A stretch of 42,984 bases of DNA from JASGCL01 sp965262775 (GCA_965262775.1 CBDHFT010000003.1:1-42984), one strand, 5' to 3'; counted from the stretch's first letter, positions 8,323-15,941 are shown. A program made the numbers and translations. The notes: generated by a model from the letters alone, not told the origin.

Positions 8323-9003
8323 TCAATTATATTGTTGTTGATTTTTATCGGCAACCATAGCACAAATCAACGCGAAAACAGAAAAGAAATCTTCTAAGCG
8401 TAATATTTTTGTATTTATATTGCGTTGCGAACAATGATAACTGTTGACCACGCGCAAACGGGTTTTGGCGGTGGCGATTTCATGAATATTTTTATGGCCA
8501 AATTTATACTGGCGCGGTTTAATATCGCTGTCAACCTCGGCCAGGGTTTCGAACAAGGCCACATGGGCCGTTTGCCCCAAGGTTAAAATAACTTTTACAT
8601 CGCGCAATGATTCCAATTCACTGCGTAAAAATAAACGGCAATTTTTCTTTTCCTGGGGCGTTACGTCGCGGTGTTTGGGTGGGGCGCATTTTACGCCGTT
8701 GCTGATAAAGACATTTTTTAATATTAAACCGTCATCGGCGTGGCCGCCATATTGCCCCTGGGTGAAACCATGTTGGGCAAGGGCGTGGTAAAGGTAATCC
8801 CCCGCCCTGTCCCCCGTGAATGGTCGCCCCGTGCGGTTTGCACCCCGTTGGCCAGGGGCCAGGCCAATAATAAATATTGCCGCATGGGAATCGCCAAACC
8901 CGTGAACGGGCGCGTTATACCAATCGGTATGTTCGTGGCGTAATATATGGCGGTGGGCACAAAGTTCGGGGCAACGGTCGCAATCTTTGTCGGGTAAAAT
9001 CAT
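8323..9003 (-). CDS. Uracil-DNA glycosylase, family 5 (UdgB-like)
   Basis: Base-excision repair enzyme removing uracil and related deaminated bases. The 226 residues show four cysteines positioned for a 4Fe-4S cluster (two among C8/C11/C15, then C106 and C122), active-site segment GLAPGQRGANRTGRPFTGD (47-65) as in family 5, KCAPPKHRDVTPQE, and a C-terminal NSYHCSQRN. In this family the last motif is normally His-Pro-Ser; here Pro is replaced by Cys, an unusual change near the active site. It is the first gene of the udg-gshB-pgi-mutL run, placing two DNA-repair genes in one operon. A family 4 assignment is less likely because of the ANRTGRPFTGD signature. Confidence 0.88.
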   Translation of the reverse strand: MILPDKDCDRCPELCAHRHILRHEHTDWYNAPVHGFGDSHAAIFIIGLAPGQRGANRTGRPFTGDRAGDYLYHALAQHGFTQGQYGGHADDGLILKNVFISNGVKCAPPKHRDVTPQEKKNCRLFLRSELESLRDVKVILTLGQTAHVALFETLAEVDSDIKPRQYKFGHKNIHEIATAKTRLRVVNSYHCSQRNINTKILRLEDFFSVFALICAMVADKNQQQYN

Positions 9004-9090
9004 GACGCAACAATAGCAAAAAAACCATCACCAAGCTAATATTTTATACCCCAACCATTCATACGCCCCGCATGCGCGCCACGCCGCGCC

Positions 9091-9117
9091 AAAAAAATAA
9101 CGGCCAGCACAGGCCGT
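9091..9117 (-). terminator. Rho-independent terminator between rpmE and udg
   Basis: On the minus strand, ACGGCC (9112-9117) and GGCCGT (9100-9105) form a perfect 6-bp GC-rich stem with a 6-nt loop, followed by TATTTTTTT. It insulates the udg operon from rpmE transcription. Between this and the next hairpin, GGCG/CGCC arms around 9150-9175 can form a third weaker stem. Confidence 0.7.
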
Positions 9118-9193
9118 AAAATAAATAATAAAAATATAATGATAATATAAAGGCGCGATTAAATCGGTCGCCAAATTTAACGCCGCCGCCCGT

Positions 9194-9222
9194 AAAACCC
9201 ATCACCCATTAAAATGGATGGG
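9194..9222 (-). terminator. Terminator-like hairpin directly after rpmE
   Basis: Six bases after the rpmE stop codon, CCCATC (minus strand; 9217-9222) pairs with GATGGG (9198-9203), with an inner CATT/AATG stem and a 3-nt bulge, followed by TTTT. The U-run is short, so this may be a leaky stop or an mRNA 3'-end stabiliser backed up by the stronger hairpin at 9091-9117. Confidence 0.5.
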
Positions 9223-9227
9223 GGGTG

Positions 9228-9617
9228 TTAGTCTTTTTTTTCTTCTTGCTTAACGTCCGCTTGCACCGCGGGTTTAGCCGCTGCTTGCACCGCGGGTTTA
9301 TCCGCCGCCTTCACCGCGGGCTTGGCAACGGGCTTACTTGCGGGTTTATTTGCGGGCTTGCTGGCGGGTTGGGCCGCTGGGCCAGCCGCCTTGCTTGCGC
9401 TGAAACTTTTCCCTTGGAAACGGCGACCAAAGCGGGCAACCTGCCCCCCTTCCAACACTTTTTGTATGCCACCCGTCCAGGCGGGGTGCGTGTCGGGGTC
9501 GATTTCCAATTTCATTTTTTCCCCAGCCTTCCCCCATGTTGACCGTGTTTTATAAACGGCACCACTGGTGGTTTCGATATCTATTTCATGATATTCGGGG
9601 TGAATTCCTGAGCGCAT
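9228..9617 (-). CDS. rpmE: Ribosomal protein L31 with an Ala/Lys/Pro-rich C-terminal tail
   Basis: Large-subunit ribosomal protein. Residues 1-70 match L31: IHPEYHEI, YKTRSTWGK, EIDPDTHPAWTGG and ARFGRRF. No CxxC zinc pair is present, so it is the zinc-independent form. Residues 75-129 are a low-complexity tail of Ala, Lys, Pro and Val in which PAVKAADKPAVQAAAKPAVQ repeats can be seen, ending in Lys/Glu. Alphaproteobacterial L31 often has a short tail; more than 50 residues is long. Start ATG at 9617. Transcribed alone, with terminators downstream. Confidence 0.95.
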   Translation of the reverse strand: MRSGIHPEYHEIDIETTSGAVYKTRSTWGKAGEKMKLEIDPDTHPAWTGGIQKVLEGGQVARFGRRFQGKSFSASKAAGPAAQPASKPANKPASKPVAKPAVKAADKPAVQAAAKPAVQADVKQEEKKD

Positions 9618-9767
9618 GGTGGTAGAACCTGTTTTTTAATTTTGTTTTTAAATCTGATTTTTTTTATTTCTATTAAAACCCTATTAGGCAAAAACAACGC
9701 AAAAAGCAAATGAAAAATGACGGGGGCGAAGTTTGTTACGCGCCCCCGCATTAACGGTGGTCAAAAC

Positions 9768-10175
9768 CTACATCGGGATTTTGACAAACCCATGGCCCGT
9801 CCACGCCATGATAATGCCAATAACCGCCAACACAATCAACAACAGGGTCGGCAACATCGCCACCGCAAACCCAACATGGCGGGTGGATGGGTTGTTGGTG
9901 TAAGCCCGCCAATACATATGTCGCCCAATTACATAAACCGCGCCCAAGCCGCCAACCCAACTATCAGGCCAATATTTTGCCGCCAAAAACAACGCGGGCA
10001 GGAATAGGATAAGGTTTTCCATGGTATTCACCTGGACCCGATAGGCGCGTTCGAATACGGGGTTGCCTGTGACGGCGGGGGCATTCACCCCCGTTTTACC
10101 GCGGGCGCGGCCCACCAACAAACCAAATGTTAAAAATTGCAACAGGGCGATAATGGTAACCAATTCAGTAATCAT
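9768..10175 (-). CDS. MAPEG-family membrane protein
   Basis: Small integral membrane protein of 135 residues with four predicted helices (about 3-22, 55-70, 75-90 and 105-128). The motif FERAYRVQVNTMENLILFLPALF is typical of MAPEG (membrane-associated proteins in eicosanoid and glutathione metabolism), followed by GGLGAVYVIGRHMYWRAY. Bacterial members are thought to act on glutathione or lipophilic substrates, but the substrate cannot be told. It is separated from rpmE by about 150 bp and is divergent from ctaC. Confidence 0.85.
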   Translation of the reverse strand: MITELVTIIALLQFLTFGLLVGRARGKTGVNAPAVTGNPVFERAYRVQVNTMENLILFLPALFLAAKYWPDSWVGGLGAVYVIGRHMYWRAYTNNPSTRHVGFAVAMLPTLLLIVLAVIGIIMAWTGHGFVKIPM

Positions 10176-10513
10176 GTGTGTGTATTATTTTTTTTTATTG
10201 TTAAGAGACGGGTTTATAAATATGGTGGCAAATTATTGCCCCTAACCGCCATCATCATTACAATATAAATATAACCGACAAATAAAAAAGAATCAATGAC
10301 CAAACTTAAAGAATATGAAAATCTTATCCGAAAAGATTATCCTTTTGCCAGTCATCATGATAAGAAATTTTTTTAGCGAAGTTCCCCGCGGCGGCACGGC
10401 GGGGGCACGGCGGCGGCACGGCAAAAACCTTTCCCCGAAAATAAAAAAAACGAAGCTTGCACGCGCAAGAAAAATAAGCTAAAAGCCCAATCACCGAGCA
10501 TTATTTATTCGTC
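10176..10513. other. Intergenic region before ctaC with a GC-rich tandem repeat and a possible tiny ORF
   Basis: 338 bp between divergent genes. Three features are visible. A 26-codon ORF at 10296-10376 (MTKLKEYENLIRKDYPFASH...) has no strong ribosome-binding site and may be chance. A GC-rich array of the 11-bp unit GGCACGGCGGG/C runs from 10393 to 10422 (2.7 copies) in otherwise AT-rich DNA. A 5-bp hairpin CTTGC/GCAAG lies at 10456-10469. TTGCAC (10458-10463) with TAAAAG 17 bp on is a weak promoter candidate for ctaC. Confidence 0.4.
10393..10422. repeat. 11-bp GC-rich tandem repeat, about 2.7 copies
   Basis: GGCACGGC begins at 10393, 10404 and 10415, an exact 11-bp period, about one helical turn. 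The block is nearly all G and C while the flanks are AT-rich. It lies 90 bp upstream of ctaC; no function can be assigned. Confidence 0.7.
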
Positions 10514-11395
10514 ATGCGTAAAATATTTTCTTTACTTTTATCAGGGATTGCCATCACCGCCAGTCTCGCCGCACCCATCAAATTGTTAGCCCAAGATACA
10601 ACTGGCAACATCGAATCCAATGCCAAACCATGGCAAATGATGATGACGCCTGGGGCTTCTGAAACCGCGAACCAGGTTTGGGCTTTTCACAATTATGTTT
10701 TGATGCCCGTCATTGTTTTTATTTGTTTATTTGTTTTGGCATTGTTGTTCATTGTTATCGTCCGCTTTTCGGAAAAGAAAAACCCCGTTCCCTCAAAAAT
10801 TTCTCATAATACCCCATTGGAAGTTGTTTGGACCGCTATTCCCTTATTAATATTGGGTTTGATGTTTATCCCCTCCATCAAAATTCTTTATTTCATGGAA
10901 TCATCGGGCCCATCCGATGTGACAATAAAAGTCATTGGTCATCAATGGTATTGGTCCTATGAATATCTTGATGCGAAAAGTTACGGTGGCGATGCCAACA
11001 ACCCTATCAAATATGACTCCATCCTCACACCACGCGAATCATTGCCCGATGATCAAAAAAGCCTCTATCGTTTAAAAGTCGACAAACCACTTTATATCCC
11101 CGTTAACAAACGTGTTAAACTTATTTTAACCTCGCAAGATGTCATTCACAGTTATTCTGTTTTGCCCTTGGGTTTAAAGATGGATGCTATCCCTGGCCGC
11201 AACAATGAAACATGGGTCAGCGCGACCAAGACTGGAACCTATTACGGGTTTTGCACCGAATTATGCGGCGCCAACCATGCCTTCATGCCTGTCGAAATTC
11301 GTGTGGTGAGCGACGGCGAATTCCAAGATTGGTTTACCAATCAAAACAAAGATGTTGCCCCCGCGGCGGACCCCACAACCAAAAAAACCAGTTAA
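10514..11395 (+). CDS. ctaC: Cytochrome c oxidase subunit II
   Basis: Receives electrons from cytochrome c at the CuA centre on the periplasmic side of aa3 oxidase. The 293-residue protein has a signal peptide (1-27), two membrane helices (about 58-85 and 104-125), the aromatic electron-entry patch HQWYWSYEY, and a complete CuA site: H212, C247, E249, C251, H255 and M258 (CTELCGANHAFM). A Lys/Thr/Ala-rich tail follows. It is 42 bp upstream of ctaD, surely co-transcribed. The start ATG at 10514 lacks a clear ribosome-binding site. Confidence 0.97.
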   Translation: MRKIFSLLLSGIAITASLAAPIKLLAQDTTGNIESNAKPWQMMMTPGASETANQVWAFHNYVLMPVIVFICLFVLALLFIVIVRFSEKKNPVPSKISHNTPLEVVWTAIPLLILGLMFIPSIKILYFMESSGPSDVTIKVIGHQWYWSYEYLDAKSYGGDANNPIKYDSILTPRESLPDDQKSLYRLKVDKPLYIPVNKRVKLILTSQDVIHSYSVLPLGLKMDAIPGRNNETWVSATKTGTYYGFCTELCGANHAFMPVEIRVVSDGEFQDWFTNQNKDVAPAADPTTKKTS

Positions 11396-11437
11396 CCCTT
11401 ATTAACCCCCTACTTATAAAGCAGAGTATCATTCACC

Positions 11438-13027
11438 ATGGCATACGATAAACACGGCACCCCAACTGGCTGGCAACGCTGGTTATTTTCGACCAACCAC
11501 AAAGACATTGGTTCGATGTATCTTATTTTTTCTATCATCGCTGGCGTGGTGGGGGCAATATTTTCCATCATCATGCGCATGGAATTGCAAGCCCCCGACG
11601 TACAATATCTTGTTAATGCCGACGGCACACCCAATGGCCAAATGTGGAATGTTGTTATCAGCGCCCATGGTCTTATCATGGTGTTTTTTGTCGTCATGCC
11701 CGCCATGATTGGTGGTTTTGGCAATTGGTTTGTTCCCTTGATGATTGGCGCGCCCGACATGGCCTTTCCCCGCATGAACAATGTCAGTTTCTGGTTGCTG
11801 GTGCCTGCTTTTATTTTGTTGTTATTATCGTCGGTTATCGGCGGTGGCGCGGGCACGGGTTGGACTATCTATCCACCCTTGTCGTCCAACCTTGGTCATC
11901 CTGGGGCTTCGGTTGATTTTGCTATTCTTGCCCTCCATTTGGCGGGTGCCGCTTCTATATTGGGCGCGATTAATTTCATCACCACTATTTTTAACATGCG
12001 TGCCCCGGGCATGACATTGCATAAAATGCCGCTGTTCGTGTGGGCTATGTTGGTTACTGCCTTTTTGCTGGTGTTATCTTTGCCTGTTTTGGCTGGCGCC
12101 ATCACCATGCTATTGACCGATCGTAACTTTGGCACCAATTTCTTCAAACCAGAAGGCGGCGGCGACCCATTGTTGTTCCAACATCTTTTCTGGTTTTTTG
12201 GCCACCCCGAAGTTTACATCATGATTTTGCCTGGCTTTGGTATTATTTCGCAAATTGTTTCGACCTTTTCACGCAAACCCATTTTTGGTTATTTGGGCAT
12301 GGCCTACGCCATGGTAACCATCGGGTTGATTGGTTTTATCGTTTGGGCGCACCATATGTATGTCGTGGGCTTAAGCGTCAATACAAAGGCTTACTTCACC
12401 GCGGCCACCATGATTATTGCGGTGCCAACGGGTATCAAAATATTTTCTTGGATAGCAACCATGTGGGGCGGTTCGATTCGCTTTCGCGTGCCGATGATAT
12501 GGGCCTTGGGCTTTATCTTCCTCTTCACCGTCGGCGGTGTCACGGGTGTGGTGCTTTCCAACGCGTCGGTTGACGGCGCGTTGCACGGCACCTACTACGT
12601 GGTTGCCCACTTCCATTATGTTTTGTCGCTGGGCGCCATATTCAGTATTTTCGCTGGTTTCTATTATTGGTTCCCAAAAATGTCGGGCCGCATGTTCCCC
12701 GAATGGGCTGGCAAGGTTCATTTTTGGACAACCTTCATTGGGGTTAACGCAACATTCTTCCCCATGCACTTCCTTGGTTTGGCTGGTATGCCCCGCCGTT
12801 ATATCGATTACGCCGCGGTTTACCAAGGCTGGAATTATGTGGTTTCCATCGGTTCTTACATCACCGCTGTTTCGACTATATTCTTCATCATCATGGCCTG
12901 GCGCAGTTTGAAATACGGCGCCATTGCTCCTAAAAATCCATGGGGCGACGGTGGCACCACCTTGGAATGGACATTGTCTTCACCCCCGCCGTTCCATAGT
13001 TTCGAAGATTTGCCAAAAATTCGTTAA
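11438..13027 (+). CDS. ctaD: Cytochrome c oxidase subunit I
   Basis: Catalytic 12-helix subunit that reduces O2 and pumps protons. The 529 residues carry the low-spin heme ligand (SAHGLIM), the CuB/active-site helix HPEVYIMILP with the His-Tyr cross-link pair, WAHHMYVVG with two CuB histidines, and VAHFHYVLS with the heme a3 and second low-spin heme ligands. The proton-pathway segment NFGTNFF is visible before the HPEVY helix. The genes that often follow in alphaproteobacteria (ctaB, ctaG, ctaE) are absent here; a glyoxalase-fold gene comes instead, 14 bp on. Confidence 0.98.
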   Translation: MAYDKHGTPTGWQRWLFSTNHKDIGSMYLIFSIIAGVVGAIFSIIMRMELQAPDVQYLVNADGTPNGQMWNVVISAHGLIMVFFVVMPAMIGGFGNWFVPLMIGAPDMAFPRMNNVSFWLLVPAFILLLLSSVIGGGAGTGWTIYPPLSSNLGHPGASVDFAILALHLAGAASILGAINFITTIFNMRAPGMTLHKMPLFVWAMLVTAFLLVLSLPVLAGAITMLLTDRNFGTNFFKPEGGGDPLLFQHLFWFFGHPEVYIMILPGFGIISQIVSTFSRKPIFGYLGMAYAMVTIGLIGFIVWAHHMYVVGLSVNTKAYFTAATMIIAVPTGIKIFSWIATMWGGSIRFRVPMIWALGFIFLFTVGGVTGVVLSNASVDGALHGTYYVVAHFHYVLSLGAIFSIFAGFYYWFPKMSGRMFPEWAGKVHFWTTFIGVNATFFPMHFLGLAGMPRRYIDYAAVYQGWNYVVSIGSYITAVSTIFFIIMAWRSLKYGAIAPKNPWGDGGTTLEWTLSSPPPFHSFEDLPKIR

Positions 13028-13041
13028 GGGTTTTTCACTGG

Positions 13042-13443
13042 ATGAAACTGGGATATGTTATCATCTATGTTCCCGATGTAGCCGCGACCTTGGCTTTTTA
13101 TAAAAAGGCATTCGGCCTGCAGCAAAAATTTTTGCACGACAGTGGCGATTATGGCGAATTAGAAACTGGCGACACCGTGCTCGCCTTTGCCAGCGAACAA
13201 TTGCGCGACAACAATGGCGTCAGCACCTTAAACAATCGTTTGCCAACCGCGGGCGCAAGTCATAAACCCGCTGGGGCGGAGATAGCCTTCGTCACCCACG
13301 ATGTTGCTAAGCAATATGAGGAAGCAATTAAACAGGGTGCGCGGGCGGTAAAGAAGCCCGCCGCCAAACCATGGGGGCAAGTGGTAGGTTATGTTCTCGA
13401 CAACAATGGTTTCTTGGTAGAAATTTGCTCGCCAGTGGATTAG
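13042..13443 (+). CDS. VOC (glyoxalase/bleomycin resistance) superfamily protein
   Basis: 133-residue protein of the vicinal-oxygen-chelate fold, beginning with beta strand GYVIIYVPDVAATLAFYKKAFG and ending in GYVLDNNGFLVEICSP, where the final Glu is the usual metal ligand. The substrate is unknown; many such proteins are lyases, dioxygenases or antibiotic binders. It starts 14 bp after ctaD and is probably on the same transcript, so it might relate to oxidative by-products, but this is only inferred from position. Its TAG stop begins the 48-bp tandem repeat. Confidence 0.85.
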   Translation: MKLGYVIIYVPDVAATLAFYKKAFGLQQKFLHDSGDYGELETGDTVLAFASEQLRDNNGVSTLNNRLPTAGASHKPAGAEIAFVTHDVAKQYEEAIKQGARAVKKPAAKPWGQVVGYVLDNNGFLVEICSPVD

Positions 13444-13544
13444 CCTACGGCTACGGCACAGAAAAATCTAAAGGAAATCTGGGGGGCTTAGCCTACGGCT
13501 ACGGCACAGAAAAATCTAAGGGAAGTCTGGGGGGCTTAGCCTAC
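13441..13544. repeat. 48-bp tandem direct repeat, two full copies plus an 8-bp third
   Basis: Unit TAGCCTACGGCTACGGCACA... occupies 13441-13488 and 13489-13536 with two differences, and restarts at 13537-13544. Each unit opens with the small hairpin TAGCC-TAC-GGCTA. The length is a multiple of three, and the second frame stays open through it as a 16-residue repeat (LAYGYGTEKSKGNLGG), but that frame has no good start. The first copy begins exactly at the stop codon of the VOC gene, in the space between convergent genes. Confidence 0.85.
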
Positions 13545-13606
13545 AGTATGGATAATGCTCGCCCTAGCTCCCTCGCCAGCGCAAAAAATATATCTCTAAC
13601 CCTTCT

Positions 13607-14644
13607 CTAACCCTTGGTTTTCTTCAAAGCCCAATGGCATAAAATATCATGCAACACATGCGCCCCCGCCAGGGCGGTGATTTCTGATACATCAAATGGC
13701 GGGGAAACCTCCACCAAATCGCAACCGACGATGTTTAAACCCTCAATATCATTTAACCCGCGGATAATTTTTAATGCCTCGCGCGATGTTAAACCGCCCG
13801 CCACGGGGGTTCCCGTGCCTGGCGCGTGGCTGGGGTCCAAACAATCGATGTCAAAGGTAAGGTAGCAAGGGGTGTTGCCTATCGTTTTCGCAATGGCGGC
13901 CAACACCCCCTTAACGCCGATGTCATGAACATCGTCAGCGGTGATAACATTGATGCCGAGCATGGGGGCCACGGTGCGAATGCCAACCTGCAACGATTTT
14001 TCGGGGATTATCAATTTATCCTTCACCGCACGGGCAAACATGGTGCCGTGGTTCATTTGCGTACCGTCGTCTGGCCAAGTATCGGGGTGGGCGTCAAAAT
14101 GCAACAAAGCCACCGCGCCATGCACCCGATGATGGGCGCGTAAAATAGGGTAGGTAATAAAATGGTCGCCGCCGATGGTCGCCGACTTCACGCCCTTGCT
14201 AATAATTCTAAAAATATGGTCTTCGATAGAATCGGGAATGGTTTCGGGGTGGTCAAACACCAATTCGCAATCACCGTAATCAATAACATTCAGGTGCGAA
14301 AATGGGTCAAAGCGAAAAGGGTGGGCATCAAGTTCTGAAAGTTGCACCGACGCCGCCCGCACACCGCGCGGCCCCAGCCGCGTGCCAGGACGATAAGTAA
14401 CCGACAGGTCAAGCGGGATGCCCGACACCGCAACATCGACCCCATTCAAATCGCGACTATAACGGCGGCGACAAAATGACAATGCCCCCGCCCAGGTTTG
14501 TTCAAAATTGCGCCCAAGGTTTTCAGATGCACGAAAGGCCTGGTCGCCGCCACCACCCACCGCCCCGTCCATGGGCAATTCGGCGGGCGTGTTGCTTGGG
14601 CTTAATGGCTTGCGTGGAAAACGGTAATCTTTATTATTGGTCAT
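13607..14644 (-). CDS. speB: Agmatinase/arginase-family ureohydrolase
   Basis: Manganese-dependent hydrolase, most likely agmatinase, giving putrescine and urea. The 345 residues contain the binuclear metal site: GGDHFITYP, HFDAHPDTW and TFDIDCLDPSHAPGTGTP, together with GIPLDLSVTYRPGTRLGPRGVR and the C-terminal DLVEVSPPFD motif. The substrate choice (agmatine versus guanidinobutyrate or other guanidino compounds) is not certain from sequence alone. The first 60 residues are polar and poorly conserved. It has its own promoter, and its ATG at 14644 has no recognisable ribosome-binding site. Confidence 0.85.
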   Translation of the reverse strand: MTNNKDYRFPRKPLSPSNTPAELPMDGAVGGGGDQAFRASENLGRNFEQTWAGALSFCRRRYSRDLNGVDVAVSGIPLDLSVTYRPGTRLGPRGVRAASVQLSELDAHPFRFDPFSHLNVIDYGDCELVFDHPETIPDSIEDHIFRIISKGVKSATIGGDHFITYPILRAHHRVHGAVALLHFDAHPDTWPDDGTQMNHGTMFARAVKDKLIIPEKSLQVGIRTVAPMLGINVITADDVHDIGVKGVLAAIAKTIGNTPCYLTFDIDCLDPSHAPGTGTPVAGGLTSREALKIIRGLNDIEGLNIVGCDLVEVSPPFDVSEITALAGAHVLHDILCHWALKKTKG

Positions 14645-14664
14645 TTTTTCTATATGTTTTTTTT

Positions 14665-14693
14665 AACATATAACCCTTAAAAAAATTTGTCAA
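14665..14693 (-). promoter_or_regulatory. Promoter of the agmatinase-family gene
   Basis: A perfect TTGACA (14688-14693) is followed after exactly 17 bp by TATGTT (14665-14670). The start would be near 14658, leaving about 13 nt of leader. An 8-bp inverted repeat, TATATGTT (14651-14658) / AACATATA (14665-14672), overlaps the -10 box and the start point and could be an operator. Confidence 0.55.
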
Positions 14694-14719
14694 TTTTTTT
14701 TCTTAATGGTTTTTGTTAT

Positions 14720-15193
14720 TTATAATCCAATATAATTATGCTTGGTTGCTTGACGCCACTTGCCCAACCTGCCCGCCGTTATTGTTTTGTATAATTGCCA
14801 AGGGGTGATAAGGAAAAAAACCTGCAAGTTCAAAAATGATTTTATCAATGAAACGCAGGAATAGATAGCAAGGCTTGGCACGACCCGCCGCACCCTGGCT
14901 TGATTGGGTTGGCGGGGCGTATTTTTTGGCATGGCGTCTTGGTATAGAATAATACAACCCTGCTCCTGGTAATGATTAATAAGTTGCATGAAAGAAAGTT
15001 GTTTGGGAAATAATACCAATTTAAAATGCGGCGCCAAGGCGTCGACCAAACATATGCCTTGGGCTTGCTCTATCAACAAAAAACAATGGCAAAAATTTTT
15101 CTTTAATAACCTTTGCCATGGGTGATGCACCGCGCCATGGAAACAAACGGCGACCCGCGTGGTTTGATAATCAAAGGGAGTTTTTATCGGCAT
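14720..15193 (-). CDS. Conserved hypothetical protein, possibly NlpC/P60-like
   Basis: 157 residues, soluble, without a signal peptide. Visible elements are CFHGAVHHPWQRLLKKNFCHCFLL near the N-terminus, then CVSLIKSFLNLQVFFLITPWQLYKTI near the C-terminus. A His before the first strand and a Cys-Val-x-x-(L/I)-(I/V)-K helix followed by TPxQLY recall small permuted papain-like (NlpC/P60) proteins of alphaproteobacteria, with H36 and a Cys near residue 112 as possible active-site residues. This is from motif memory and not certain. Codon use resembles the neighbours, supporting a real gene. Confidence 0.6.
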   Translation of the reverse strand: MPIKTPFDYQTTRVAVCFHGAVHHPWQRLLKKNFCHCFLLIEQAQGICLVDALAPHFKLVLFPKQLSFMQLINHYQEQGCIILYQDAMPKNTPRQPNQARVRRVVPSLAIYSCVSLIKSFLNLQVFFLITPWQLYKTITAGRLGKWRQATKHNYIGL

Positions 15194-15599
15194 GATTTGA
15201 TAAAATAACTTGCTGGCTTTTTATCCTTTCAATTTGTGGCGGGGTGTAACAAACACCAGGGAAGGGATAAGAAGGAGGAACTACACACCACAAAAAAGAA
15301 ATAAAAAAACAATAAAGATTTTTTATAAAAAACTTATTGCAACAACATAACCTCCAGTTATTTTATTGCCAGCAAGCACCACGACACGAAGCCTTTTTCA
15401 AAACAATCTTACCGTGGATTTTTTCCCGCAACATATTGCCTTACATAATACATGCCACGCAACCAAAGCAGGAACATTATTTATATAACATAATAATTAT
15501 TTGCCAGTCAAGCAAAAAGAACAAAAGGCGAATAAAAATAAGAAAATATATCTAAAAACCTGCATCATGGCGTAACGGCGCACAACACAACATGCTTCA
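15194..15599. other. Gene-free AT-rich region
   Basis: 406 bp. A strong ribosome-binding-like AAGGAGGA on the plus strand near 15270 has no start codon at a usable distance. On the minus strand TTGACT (15506-15511), 17 bp, TTATAT (15483-15488) is a fair promoter candidate that could drive the unknown gene at 14720-15193 or a small RNA. A plus-strand ORF at 15337-15555 has non-coding composition and was not accepted. Confidence 0.35.
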
Positions 15600-15941
15600 T
15601 TATTTCTGGCGGCGGGTGACGCGAAACCTAATATCGGTGGCGCCAAAGAATTCCTTCATCAAAAACCTTATGGCTTCTTCCATCAAATAAAATTCGACGC
15701 TGCATGTTTTAAAACGCCCATTCTTTTTTATTTTTATCAACCCCGCCTGCTCCAACGCCCTTAAATGAAATGACAAACTATTGGCGGGTATTGCCAAATC
15801 CTCGGCCAGGGCGGTGGGGTTAAGACCATCCTCCCCCTGCCCCGCCAAGGTTATCAACAATTGCAAGCGCGTTTCTTGGCTCATGGCAGAAAAAATATCT
15901 GCCCATTTTTTTATCGATTCTGGATTGGCAATGGTGGTCAT
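15600..15941 (-). CDS. ArsR/SmtB-family winged-helix transcriptional regulator
   Basis: Small DNA-binding repressor. From the ATG at 15941 it has 113 residues: MSQETRLQLLITL opens the winged helix, followed by GLNPTALAEDLAIPANSLSFHLRALEQAGLIKIKKNGRFKTCSV, i.e. recognition helix plus wing. There are no obvious metal-sensing Cys clusters, so the inducer is unknown. The ORF extends 12 codons upstream to 15977; the extra residues (MEWLLHFYCYPF) look unlike the family, so the inner start is preferred. It is divergent from a solute-binding protein with 86 bp between them, which suggests it controls that gene and itself. Confidence 0.85.
   Translation of the reverse strand: MTTIANPESIKKWADIFSAMSQETRLQLLITLAGQGEDGLNPTALAEDLAIPANSLSFHLRALEQAGLIKIKKNGRFKTCSVEFYLMEEAIRFLMKEFFGATDIRFRVTRRQK

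Noticed and set aside
9225..9542. Plus-strand ORF rich in Leu/Gly/Arg
   Set aside because: Mirror of the L31 tail on the other strand.
13441..13544. CRISPR array
   Set aside because: Units are directly abutting with no unique spacers. The same holds for 37066-37129 and 22905-23009.
13371..13610. 79-codon ORF through the 48-bp repeat
   Set aside because: Starts inside the VOC gene in another frame, with no ribosome-binding site; most of it is the repeat.
15337..15555. 72-codon plus-strand ORF in a gene-free gap
   Set aside because: Composition (many Gln, Ile, Lys, His) looks like translated AT-rich DNA; weak start context and no recognisable motif.
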